Assembly: GCA_947579605.1 (NCBI GenBank)
Contig: OX388319.1
Location: 20,473,447 to 20,537,446, forward strand
Length of the DNA stretch: 64,000 nt
Origin: Athripsodes cinereus
Lineage: Eukaryota > Arthropoda > Insecta > Trichoptera > Leptoceridae
Direction of reading: 5' to 3'
Shown one piece after another: positions 1 to 10,484 of this stretch. A model generated the notes under the pieces. That model was not told the origin of the DNA, ran no database searches, and worked only from the letters and a program-made list of their open reading frames with translations. Position numbers and translations under genes: made by a program. Every line of letters starts with the position of its first letter. Position 1 is the first letter of the stretch.

Positions 1-1019
1 TTGAATTTGATAATTTTATTGAACACAACAAACAATACAGATATAATAATAATGCAGACTATTTTATAAAAACTTAAATCTAAGCGCCACAGTGTTAAAT
101 TAAGAAACTAAATTTCAACAATCGGGCTAGCTTCGATCAAGCAGAATGTTGAACATTTTGTGCGTCATTGTCATTCAACGAAACGTCTAACCATTCAACT
201 GAATGCCAGCATTTTACTAACAACCTAGGCATTTAGTTAACTGGCTAATCTAACTATTGGGCGGCGACATGTAGGTACATATTATTATGATTAATAAGGC
301 TTTCAAGAGGAAAATTCTATCGTGTTTAGTATTCTATTTGATAGACTTTTTCTTATCTAACAAAACAGTTATCCACTCTAAGTATAACTAAATAATATTA
401 CAGAGAGAGAGAGAGTATCTATTGGGTATGTTTCGCAAGACCATCAACAATATTAATAATTATTATTCCACGAGCTAACGAAACGTTGTTGTGGGCGTCC
501 TATAGTAGATAAAACTTATCCCATAGATAATGCCATAATGCTTTTCCACAATAACAATAATATATCTCCTATCATCAAACGTTCAAATGTTAGGTACACA
601 GTATATTACTTCACAATGTGTATTAGGCAAGTAAAATGTATAAAATATTCCAATAATGGTAAAACTAGCTTTAAAATCTGTTTCACCAAGGAGATAATCT
701 ATCAAAATAAAATACGAACATAGCATCATCATAATTTTATACATCAACCGTGAAAAAAACCGTGGTGGGCTGTAGTCTGATCATAGAGTCACGGACTTTC
801 TTTCAAGAGATCTCGAGCTCGATTTCTCTTGCTATTAACCTTCTCCACCTTCATAGCGCAGGCATATTTCTCATCGTCAGAGTGTTTGGGTGTATTTGGG
901 TTTATTTTATTCCTAAATTTATCTTCTTTGGCAAAAAACGGAAAAATTAGAAAAGAAATTTAAAATGACAAAATGCTGAATATAAATATATGAATGACTG
1001 GGAAGTAAACTATATAGGA
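1..1019. other. No gene seen
   Basis: AT-rich. It holds only a short (GA)n run at 403-414 and an ATCTCGAGCTCG palindrome near 811, perhaps related to the hAT relic that follows. Confidence 0.6.
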
Positions 1020-1630
1020 ATGCAATCTCGACTCGAGATTGACGAATCAAGATCTCGTCTCAAAATTTGAATTCGAGATTGAGTCATTCGAGATATCGTC
1101 AAATAATTGGTCGAGATTTCGCGAAATCTCGATTTAATCGAGATTAGACTACTTTTAAAAAAAACTTATTATTTGTTCAAAAATTTATGTTAAATTGAAT
1201 AAAAACTACCTACCTGTGTGACTGTTATAATTTTGTAATAAGCAAATTAGAAGAGATGTAACAAAAAGAATTAAATGTTATTATTTTGTAAATAACTTCT
1301 CAGGAAGCATAGTGTGTTCAAGGTGTCATCAACTAAGCGGCACCTAATATCTGTAGCAATATATCCGGCGGCTGAGAAATTTCAGCTCACATTCAAATGT
1401 TGGGTGTCAATTTTATGAATAGAGTATATTCAAGCCTATTGAGAACCTTTTATACATTTATGCGCGCTGTTGCCCATCGATGAACACGTACATTTTTCAT
1501 GCGCGCTCAATCTCGATCTTGATTGTGATCTCGATCGATTTGGTCGAGATCTCGAACGATAGTTTAAAAACGAGATTACCTAGCTTCGAGATTAAATCTC
1601 GAAAAATTACTCGAGATCTCGCAAGAATCA
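1020..1630 (-). mobile_element. hAT transposon relic with TCGAGAT-rich ends
   Basis: Both ends (1020-1145 and 1500-1625) are full of the word ATCTCGA or TCGAGAT in both orientations. Between them the minus strand encodes the last 35 residues of a hAT transposase (1378-1271). The arrangement fits a hAT element with repeated subterminal motifs whose transposase has been lost except for its tail. Terminal repeats and an 8 bp target duplication could not be fixed. Confidence 0.6.
1271..1378 (-). pseudogene. hAT transposase C-terminal fragment
   Basis: The minus strand reads FSAAGYIATDIRCRLVDDTL and then LCFLRSYLQNN before a TAA. This is the conserved C-terminal dimerisation tail of hAT transposases (S-A-A-G...R-x-x-L...). 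Upstream sequence has stops, so only a remnant survives. Confidence 0.65.
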
Positions 1631-1782
1631 AAATACGGTTATTCATTGATCCACGTGACCAGGCTACGTACTTCTTTAACGTCCGCACTTTCTTGAATAG
1701 TTGACTATCCAAACTATATTTTTTACATTCAATCACTAAAACTGTAATTTCTTTGTCAACATACAAAATATCTAGGAATTAT

Positions 1783-1785
1783 AAT

Positions 1786-1817
<32 letters not shown>

Positions 1818-1819
1818 TA
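1783..1819. repeat. (TTTA)n microsatellite
   Basis: About nine TTTA/ATTT units, followed by TACATACGGCTTACGCC. It may be the tail of a degraded retroelement. Confidence 0.75.
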
Positions 1820-4800
1820 ATAATACATACGGCTTACGCCTTTAATACATAGTTATAAACAACAATTGTACAACACCACCATCGTATCAAATTAAAATCA
1901 AAACAAAAACAAAATATACTGCATCACTTCAAATTATAAAAATAAAAATTAAACACATTGTGTCACATAAACCACATAATAAAATTACAACATATCAACA
2001 GCATCATGTCAAATCATAAAAAAAAAACTGTATCATATCTAACCATAAAATAAAGTTACAATACACTGCATCACATCGAATTTCAAAATAAAAACTTAAT
2101 TAAATAACATGCCCGAAATATGAGACATTGTATAGAGAGGATTATATTTTTACTATTTTACCTGACAAATGAATTCAATTAAGACATACAAACATACATA
2201 TTTACGAATAGATTCAAATATTTATCAAATAACTTCATGCAACTTTGTACTTACTAAAAACACTCAAAGTGCAGATGTGGACAGTTGTGTTATATTATTA
2301 ACTGTTGTGCTACAATCGTTTTCAAATTGCAATAAGTTTAGTATACAAGTATATTCGTATTAATATAGTATTAAGTACATAATGTAACTATACAGTTACA
2401 TAGTAAATGATGTATCACTATTAGTCTTTATATTCTATCGGTTTGCTGCTGAATGCTGAGTCACTTAGGAATATTTGCACAATAATACGTAGATTATATT
2501 TGCATTTATAATTTGAAAAGTATGTACACGTCACATACAATAGACTTGTAATTGAAGGCAATATTACGACTCCTACTACTACTACTATACAACTACTCTT
2601 TACACTTCATTCCATACTAAGTTTGTAAGATATATACATTTTTAAGTAGGTATGTTTAAAATTATTAATAAAATCTAGGTGACAACGTCCTTGCGAAACA
2701 ATGACATATCTAATTCTAAATATGTATGTACCTTAGATCAACGAACTTTCAAACCCTTCAGTATTTTAATATACCAAAATATATCAAATTCCCTAAAGTT
2801 GAACAATGTAACTATTGTATGTGTACGATTTTCTATGTATTCAATTTTTTTTTACTCAGTTCTCTTGATAATGTGAAGCTTCCTTGATAAAAGCGCTCGA
2901 GTATAATATATAATCGTTGGAATGAAATTAAAGTGTTGAGATTTTTATATATTTTTAAATTTATCAAACAAAAATTATGTTTCTACTAATAACTGAATTG
3001 GAAAAACTGCCCTATCGAATATGTAAAATTCTGGGTTTTTTTCAAAGAAAGGGCATTTTGTAGTAACAGACAAAAAAATTAATATGAATCTAATACCCAA
3101 GATTACCCAAAATTAAACATATTTCCTTCTTTGAATTCTTCTCCATAATATTTTTTTTTAATATGTACCTGTGTATGAATGACGGAAGTTCGCAATTTTC
3201 ATTTTACAAATCGAAATATTTTGAAAAGTTTGTTTGTTAACTTCATTAACTTAGGAGTTAAATATTGAAGTGTATTGTGTGACATTTGTTTGATGACATG
3301 CAAATCAACGTGAAACGGTTTTGTGCATGATCTTTGAATGATGCAATGTTTGCAACTGTCATTGTAAAATTTATATTATAAATGAATAAATAAAAAAAAT
3401 ATCTGATGTATTTATCCAGGACATTTGCTTCCTTTTCAATAGCGATTCCCTTTTATCTTGGAATCCGTATCAAGCTTATATTCTTTGTTTTATCGCAGAA
3501 CAGTATTATCACTTGAGGCTTATGACAGAAATGTATATAGTTAGATACATCTGTATCTATATATAGATATTCAAACTATTCACAAAGGCTTTGTAAGGAA
3601 TTCTGTGTTAATGAGCTATACTGTATTATGTTAAGAAGTAAATTTGTACCAGTGTCTGGAAGGACAATGACAATTCCATTAAACAAGCATCTAAAGTAAA
3701 GAAATGTCTACAAAAGTTATACGGTAATTGGCGGTGTTCCAATACTGAAACAAATACTAAAAGAATTTGGAGCAAAGACATTATAAGCACATGTAGAAAA
3801 CTATTATTCTTTCAGTTAAAATCAAAATTTCAAATTAATTGTTTATTGTCACTGGAGAACTGAAAATTAAACAAGAATAAAATTGTAACATAAAATTCTA
3901 TCCCATTTCCAGGAACTAACCACTTTTATGTGGATAATATTATTATATTTATTGTATGGAATTAAAGTACAACTTCATGACCTGCTGTGCGCTTTGCACA
4001 GTACTGGAGATCAGTTTGATTGGTTTTTTCTGGGTTTCGACAAGATAAATAAATAATGCCTTGTTTTAACCGCAATCAGCCCCGAAGTAAGTTGATTAAA
4101 ATATGTTTAAATATCGCAACTAAGATGTGAACATATTGAGGATGCTCTCCATTAAAAATTGGACCATAAATTTATGTTGGTTGAATAAAAAAAAGAAGAT
4201 TCAACAAAATATTATTAAACGTTCATAGCAAAAGGCTAATGATCTGCATTTATCTCATATAAAAGGACACTGAAAACAAAAAATAATATAATACAGGAGG
4301 AAAATGAAATAAAATCCATTTGTTAGTGAGACAGTTTACAGTTCTCTCTCTTTGACCACGTCAGTCCTGTTAGCTGTCACTATAACTATAAAGTGTAAAA
4401 CATTAAATCAACGTGGGCGACAGAAGATAATATTATGTATTATTGTGTATTTTAATAGTAAACTGGTTCTTCTCAGAGGTACCTGAGGTATCGTTCATCA
4501 TTTAGTTCAGCCTTTGTACAGACTACCTACCTACCAGCTGTATACTCTTGTTCTTATTACTTATAGTACTGTATAATGCTCAGTTGTACTATAGTGTTTA
4601 ATGTAGTTACTACAAATCATAAAGTTATAAAGGACAAGCTATAAGATGTTGAAAGCATCCTGTAATATGTAGAATTTTATCATAGAAATGACTGTTAAAA
4701 TTAATGTAGCACAAAAAATAATAATTCATTGAAGTAAAAATATGTACGCGCAACGATGATTATAACGGGCTGGTATTTTTGAAATGTTCAATTATAGGTA

Positions 4801-5871
4801 TCCAAGCACTGATACTGCAAGGTTTCTGGACAACTTAAGAATTTTCTTGCACTAAACACCATTCTAATGATAACGACATCAGAGTGCTAAAAATGTCAGA
4901 GTGCTAAAAATGTCAAGATGCCTCAATCGTCGTAAAAGCACTCTCAATGAAAGCGAGGCATATTTATGTGCCTTCATTAATACGTCAAAAAGCGAAATAA
5001 AAAGGAAACACGTTATAGCATAATATTATAAACCCTTACACAATTATGATGCCTAAATAAACTGTATCTATAGAAGATTAAGAGATATACAAATAGGTCA
5101 TTAATTCAATTACTGTACTGCCGATTATGTGTGATAATATAATAAAATCGATACGATCTTTACGGTCCATCAAACCTTTCTTATTAATGCTGGGGTTAAG
5201 ATACAAATCAGCTGTTGAACTATATGAGGAAAACTGAGTATAAAAAATAATATACAAATCATGTAGGAAGCAAAAGTTCACGATCAATATTTAACGGTAT
5301 TTAAAAAATACACACCATCTGCTTGTCAGCTTCGAAAATAAATTTATTCAACGTATATATTGAAAAGCTGTGATGTCATTTAAATTTCAAATCTTATTAC
5401 AAGTGATAGATTAAATAATAATGGTGCCATATTAAATTTCCTGGAAAATCTATCTACAGATACATATAATAAAAGATGCTGTAAAAGATTATAATAATTC
5501 TGAGAATGAAGATAATATTCATACTTCGCACGAACTGGAAATAGAAAAGCTATCAAACTTGAGTTCAATGGTGACAATAAAGGCACGATTCGTTTTGACA
5601 AAGATTATTTCACAGAATTATATTGAACTGTGTAGTGAAATGTATTCAGGAAAGTATTTAATGATTATAAATATTAACAATAGAAACAAAAGGATTGAAA
5701 TTTATTTTGATTGTGTCTAACAAACTTTTATGGCATCATAGCATATTCCACAATAGAAATAACTAGTTGAGCGTAGAGGTTTTTCTATCCATTCGTTTTT
5801 GAGTACCCAATTCGGCATGTACAATATTCTCAAAGACATCTCCCGCCTATTTAATGTGTATAATCTTTTGT
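1820..5871. other. No gene seen
   Basis: AT-rich sequence without coding frames, repeats of note or RNA genes. Poly(A)- and TA-rich tracts only. A GATAACGACATCAGAGTGC near 4870 may be a scrap of LINE family B. Confidence 0.55.
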
Positions 5872-6114
5872 CCACAAACAACATCAGGCACCCAGGCCTT
5901 TTCATCACCATCGCGGAGAGAAGGACCAAAGGCAGAAATGGCAGAGGCCGATCAAGAGACACCTATATGGATCAACTAAAGAAGTACATGAACAGTGGCA
6001 CAAACCTACGTAGAACTAAAGAGACTGGCAGAAAATAGGGAGGAATGGAGAAGAAAATCCAAACTCGTTGCGGACCAATCCAATCAATGGATTGTAACTC
6101 ACTATATATTATTA
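5872..6114 (+). mobile_element. LINE family A, 3'-terminal fragment
   Basis: It encodes the C-terminal tail of an endonuclease-reverse transcriptase: NIRHPGLFITIAERRTKGRN, GRGRSRDTYMDQLKKYMNSG, then EEWRRKSKLVADQSN, ending TTGTAACTCACTATA. Four copies of this family in the window are 5'-truncated at different points but share this 3' end, as expected for target-primed retrotransposition. This copy has a shifted frame near AENREEWRR. Confidence 0.7.
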
Positions 6115-7169
6115 TAATCTTTTGTCACTGGATTCTTATAATCTTTTTTGACAATTTTTTAAAATTCTTTAAGATGAACGGAATCAAACCATGAACAGCA
6201 CTTTTATATCTTGTATTATACCTTTGCAATAATAATTGATTTACAAGAGTTGAGGCCTATCAACCAAAAATGGTTCACCGCAAAAAAAGATTATTCTATT
6301 TTTGCTACAAAAATAAAATATTCACAATGGGTGGTGAAACTCATCATTGATTTTGTTTTTCATACCTAATGTTTTAATATTATTTTGTATTGACTGGGTT
6401 TTTTACATAAAATTAATGTTGGTTTTATTTATTTTGCCGGCAATAGTTCTAGAATTTGATCACAAAAGAACTGAAGTTCAGGTATTTTAAATATTCCAAA
6501 TTTTTAAAAAGAAACGTTTTAGATTAGATTACTATATAATAACTGCTATTTACAATTTGAATAAACATGTTCAAAAAATTCTCACCTGTTGAACTAAGTA
6601 CCTACACATCAACATCGTCTCGTGAGAAATACGATTGAAAATACAATATTTACTTGATTTATCTAACAGTAACTAACATAAAAAAACGTGTTTTTTTTAT
6701 CAAATGACACAAAGTCGCAATAATCAATCTTTACAAAATAGTATTTTGTTTGAATACCGGTTTTTGTAATCTTCTTTATTAGCTCACAAGATGTCAAAAC
6801 ACTTTTATCATGCAAATGTTGTTTATTTTCAAGTTGTTTTGAGATGCAAATGTGAACACGAACTACCGCTTTTCACACAGTGTTCAAAATAATGTTATAT
6901 TTTTGCTATAGAAATTATAAATATACACATTATTTGTCGTAGGTATTTGTATTGAAACTAAACTCTCCTACGACATACTGTTATTTATGCGAATTTATCT
7001 GATTGCGAGCGTTATTTGCATACGAAATATACTAGCAGAAAATTTTTTCACATGACTGCATAATTCATCGATCTTTTCAGTATTGATATAACCCGATTAG
7101 GTAAATATTATTCTTTTTCAGTCGCTTTGAGTCAATTTAGATAAAAAAATATCCATTGGCATTTCACAT

Positions 7170-7412
7170 TTCACAATGGTCCTGGCTGGGACATGTTTTG
7201 AGAATGCCCAATGATAGTTGGCCAAAAAGAGCACTGTTCTTCCGTCCGCAAGGGTTCCCGGCCCGGGCGTCTCTCTTTCACAATACACCGTTCTTATGAC
7301 AACGACATCAGAGCACAGGGAATGTCGTGGAAAGAGGTGACGCAATCGGCGCAGAGACGCTCTGAATGGAGGTGGCTGGTTTCTGCTCTGTGCTCTCGAT
7401 GATGATGATTTC
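7170..7412 (+). mobile_element. LINE family B, 3' fragment with GAT-repeat tail
   Basis: It encodes SWLGHVLRMPNDSWPKRALF (with substitutions) and then a segment including DNDIRAQGMSWKEVTQSAQR and EWRWLVSALCSR, followed by (GATGAT)n. The tail and truncation pattern match the copy at 23041-23390. This is another endonuclease-reverse-transcriptase C-terminus. Confidence 0.7.
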
Positions 7413-7734
7413 ACACATTCCTATTCTGAACACAACGTATCTATATTAAATCCATTCTGCGGTTTTCCTTATAATATCAGCCGACCATTGTACCTGAAGT
7501 CTTCCAATATTTTCTGCTTTATCTCAAATGCCATTTTGCGATAATTTTTCAGTCTTTTTTACTACTGCAATACTGTCTTATACAAATTTTGTGCTACATT
7601 TTAAAACATAACGTGAATTTCCTAATTATGATAATACATTTGTAATTGCTTCCGTTTTATTTTACTTATATTAACCAATTTTTAACAAGTTTTATTGATT
7701 GACTTATTTATGTCATATTATTTTTTAATTATTT

Positions 7735-7861
7735 AGGGTTGACTGGAAGACGTTGCCCAGCAACAAGTCCGCCTTTGGTCCATTTTTTTTTTTTACTATC
7801 ATGTTGTGTTTTTTTTGTGAATTTTGGCCAGTAAAGATTTATTTATTTATTTATTTATTTT
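7735..7861 (+). mobile_element. LINE 3' UTR fragment with TTTA tail
   Basis: The plus strand has GGTTGACTGGAAGACGTTGC, CCAGCAACAAGTCCGCC and GGCCAGTAAAG, followed by (TTTA)n. This resembles the 3' untranslated ends of insect Jockey/CR1-like LINEs (CTGGAAGAG...AAGGCCGCC). It sits tail to tail with the minus-strand LINE at 7862-9720, sharing the TTTA run. Confidence 0.5.
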
Positions 7862-7937
7862 TAAAGTGAAGGTCAAGGGACCTTGTATCCCTTGTGTCAC
7901 CGCGACCATAGTAGATCTATTGTGACATCCTTCTTTG

Positions 7938-8207
7938 TCATAACTCACTCTCAAGACCTACATGGATCATGTAGCTCACGATTTGTCTTGGTGTGAGAAG
8001 CCTCACTTTCTCCGAGTCCAGCAGTGGTCCTCCGAGGATGTGACTTCGATTGCGAGCGAGTGCGTCACAGTTACAGAGGATGTGGATAGGTGTCTCATTA
8101 TCCTCTGAACAAAATCTGCAGACTGGGTTATCTGACAGTCCTATTTTTGTCATGTGTTTCCGTAGTCTGCAGTGTCCCGTCAAGGTCCTGGTTAGAATCC
8201 TTATTTG
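7938..8207 (-). pseudogene. C-terminal zinc-knuckle segment of the same LINE
   Basis: The shifted frame gives RILTRTLTGHCRLRKH and then CRFCSEDNETPIHILCNC, a C-x2-C-x8-H-x4-C knuckle typical of the end of ORF2 in I, LOA, R1 and Jockey LINEs. It stops at 7938. Confidence 0.78.
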
Positions 8208-9321
8208 TTTTTTTTTTAAGTTTTAGAACTTCTGTGGTGAACTTCCGCGAGTACCCTATCATTAGTTCCTTCGCGTGTTTCAACCCTATACAATTGGACC
8301 AAATTTCGTGGCTCTGGTCCATGGCCCAGTTTCTTAGACTAAGCCTGATAGTGCTAAGCGGTAATCCGCATATGGGCTCAGGACCTATTGGTGGTTCCTC
8401 AGCGCCAGTTCTAGCAAGTTCATCAGCAGCTTCGTTGCCCATGACTCCACAGTGCCCCGGTACCCAAACCAGCCTTACCGTGTTTTTCTCGCCTAGGCGA
8501 TTCAGAACCTGTATGCATTCAAAAGTTAGTTTAGATCTCACCTCTACAGAACCTAGGGCTTTAAGCGCCGCCTGGCTATCCGAGAGGATATAAATCTTTT
8601 TGTTATGATATGATCGGTGAAGGTTCATATGAGCGCATTCCATAATTGCGCTCATTTCAGCCTGGAAAACAGTAGCATATTCTCCCAAGCAGACCGATTT
8701 GCTCAACTTAGGGTGGACGCCAAAGATTCCAGATCCTGCCCGACCATCTTTTTTGGATCCATCTGTGTACCATACAATGTCTCCATCTCGAAAGGTGTAG
8801 GGATCATTCTCTCGCCATGTCTCTCTTTCGAGTATGTCTATTGTGTAGTATTTAACAAAGCTGTAAGCCACATTCATGGTATCTGTGGGCATATCCATGA
8901 TGGGAGCTTTGTGGAGGTCTGAATATAATCCTCTCATTATGCTGGAGCGCCAATTGTTCCTGCCTCCCTTTGCCGCCCGTAGCAATGCCATGCGAGCCTC
9001 CTTTTGCACATGTACGTGCAATGGGCTCAAACACAACATCGCCTCTAGGGCAGTCGTGGGTGTTGAGGACATAGCGCCCGTTGTGAGAAGACATGCAAGT
9101 CTCTGAATCTTGTTCAGGACATTTATGCATGTCTTCTGCTGAGTTTTCTTGTGCCATACCACACAGCCGTAGTTAATCATTGGTCTAACCATAGCTGTGT
9201 AGAGCCAGAGGGCTTGCCTCGGTTGAAGGCCCCATTTCAACCCAGCTATCCTATAGCTCGTACCTAGAGCTATTTTTACTTTCTTGGTGATGTGTTCCAA
9301 GTGTGGGTTCCATGTCAGTCG
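8128..9321 (-). pseudogene. RT thumb and RNase H domain of the same LINE
   Basis: In frame with the RT fragment above. It holds the full RNase H domain with its D, E, D, H, D residues. After the A-run at 8208-8217 it runs out of frame and ends at 8128. The true C-terminus (zinc knuckle) continues in the neighbouring frame to 7938. Confidence 0.8.
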
Positions 9322-9718
9322 TTAATCCAGGATTAGACCCAAATATTTAACTTCCTTGGAAAATGTTATAGTCTTCCCGAAGAGAGTTGGTGCTTTAAGT
9401 CCACCCAGCTTCCTTTTGTTGGTAAATGGGACTATAACAGTCTTGTTGGCGTTCACTGAGAGACCGTAGTCTTTACACCAGGTTTCCACCAATTTCAGAG
9501 CTTTTTGCATTTGGCTGGAAACGGTGCCTTGGAATTTTCCTACAACCGTAATTACCAGATCATCTGCATAGCCCTGTGTGTTAAAATAAGCATTATTTAG
9601 CTTCCATAAGAGACTATCGACTACGATGGACCATTCCAAGGGTGATAAAACACCTCCTTGTGGACATCCTCTCGCAATTCGAACAGCCAATGTTTTGTCT
9701 AAAAGGGTCGTTTTGACA
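9322..9718 (-). pseudogene. Reverse transcriptase fragment (broken by a stop)
   Basis: The open frame covers RT motifs GCPQGGVLSP and YADD (the catalytic Asp pair) and the thumb start (KYLGLILD), ending at the TAA at 9322-9324. Reading continues in the same frame on the other side of the stop (RLTWNPHLEHI), which shows a single nonsense change. Confidence 0.8.
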
Positions 9719-9720
9719 GT

Positions 9721-9768
9721 CCTTTATTTATTTATTTATGTATTTATTTATTTATTTAATTATTTATT
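9721..9768. repeat. (TTTA)n microsatellite
   Basis: TTTA units with a few substitutions at the 5' border of the I/LOA-type LINE. A matching run lies at its 3' border (7838-7863), so the LINE probably inserted into this microsatellite. Confidence 0.8.
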
Positions 9769-10299
9769 GTTCTTTTTTATTGTGATTACTCCATGTCTTG
9801 ATTGAATTTACTTTTTTGTATTTTCAACATGTTAAAGGCTCACGCCGCATTTTTTTATATATAAATAAATAAATTATCAAATTGTGGATATGAGGAAAGC
9901 GTACAAAATATATTTAAGTATATTATTATATTATACACTTTGAGACAGACATATTATGGTGTGAAAGCTTGGAGATTTTACAGGAATATGTTATGTTTAC
10001 TACAGTGTTAAATGTATAATCAAATATGAATAATGTAAGCACCTACCTACATATTATTTTCAGTACAATGACACGAATATATCTTATCAATATATGCACG
10101 AGTATTATCGCATTGTAACAACATGGGTGCAGCTACGCCCGTATTCCGAGGATAACGGGATTCAATTTTTTTTTTATAACAAAATAAGGGACAAATAGCT
10201 ATGGTTTTCTAGGTGTGATTTACTCAAATACTTACTTAATATTGAAGAATGATGAAAAACTTATGGATATTTTTATCACCGTGCAGTCTGAGCTATCCC

Positions 10300-10480
10300 A
10301 CGTGGAAGACACTAAACAGACTAAGGGTTGGCGTGACTAGGTGTAAAAGGAACCAATAGAGGAGGGGTTTTTTGGATGGGGAAGACACTAACTGCGACTG
10401 CGGGGATGTGCAGAGTGATTCTCACTTATTGCAATGCCCGCTGATGCGGAATGCATGTAATGAGAATGACCTAATGATGG
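10300..10480 (+). mobile_element. LINE fragment with C-terminal zinc knuckle
   Basis: The plus strand reads TWKTLNRLRVGVTRCK, then after a frame change CDCGDVQSDSHLLQCPLM, a C-x-C-x8-H-x4-C motif common at the end of Jockey/CR1-type ORF2. Short and broken by stops. Confidence 0.6.
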
Positions 10481-10484
10481 TAGG

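Larger units (their letters stand above)
7862..9720 (-). mobile_element. 5'-truncated I/LOA-type non-LTR retrotransposon (RT, RNase H, zinc knuckle)
   Basis: The minus strand reads from the middle of a reverse transcriptase (RGCPQGGVLSPLEWS; YADDLVI) through the RT thumb into an RNase H domain, then a C-terminal zinc knuckle. RNase H keeps the catalytic pattern D (WYTDGS), E (AEMSA), D (ILSDSQ), H and D (VPGHCGVMGNEAADEL). The knuckle is CRFC...HILCNC, preceded by TGHCRLRKH. Two lesions break it: a TAA at 9322-9324 replaces what is probably a Lys codon, and a one-base gain in a ten-A run (8208-8217) shifts the frame before the knuckle. The 5' end stops within RT. Both ends abut TTTA repeats. 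RT and RNase H without a separate integrase point to the I/LOA group; the exact clade is unsure. Confidence 0.85.

Noticed and set aside
5717..5962. 81-codon minus-strand open frame
   Set aside because: It overlaps the antisense of LINE family A. The part with NRREMSLRILYMPNWVLKNE looks protein-like but could not be assigned.
8090..8922. Long plus-strand open frames
   Set aside because: They are antisense shadows of the RT/RNase H LINE on the minus strand.
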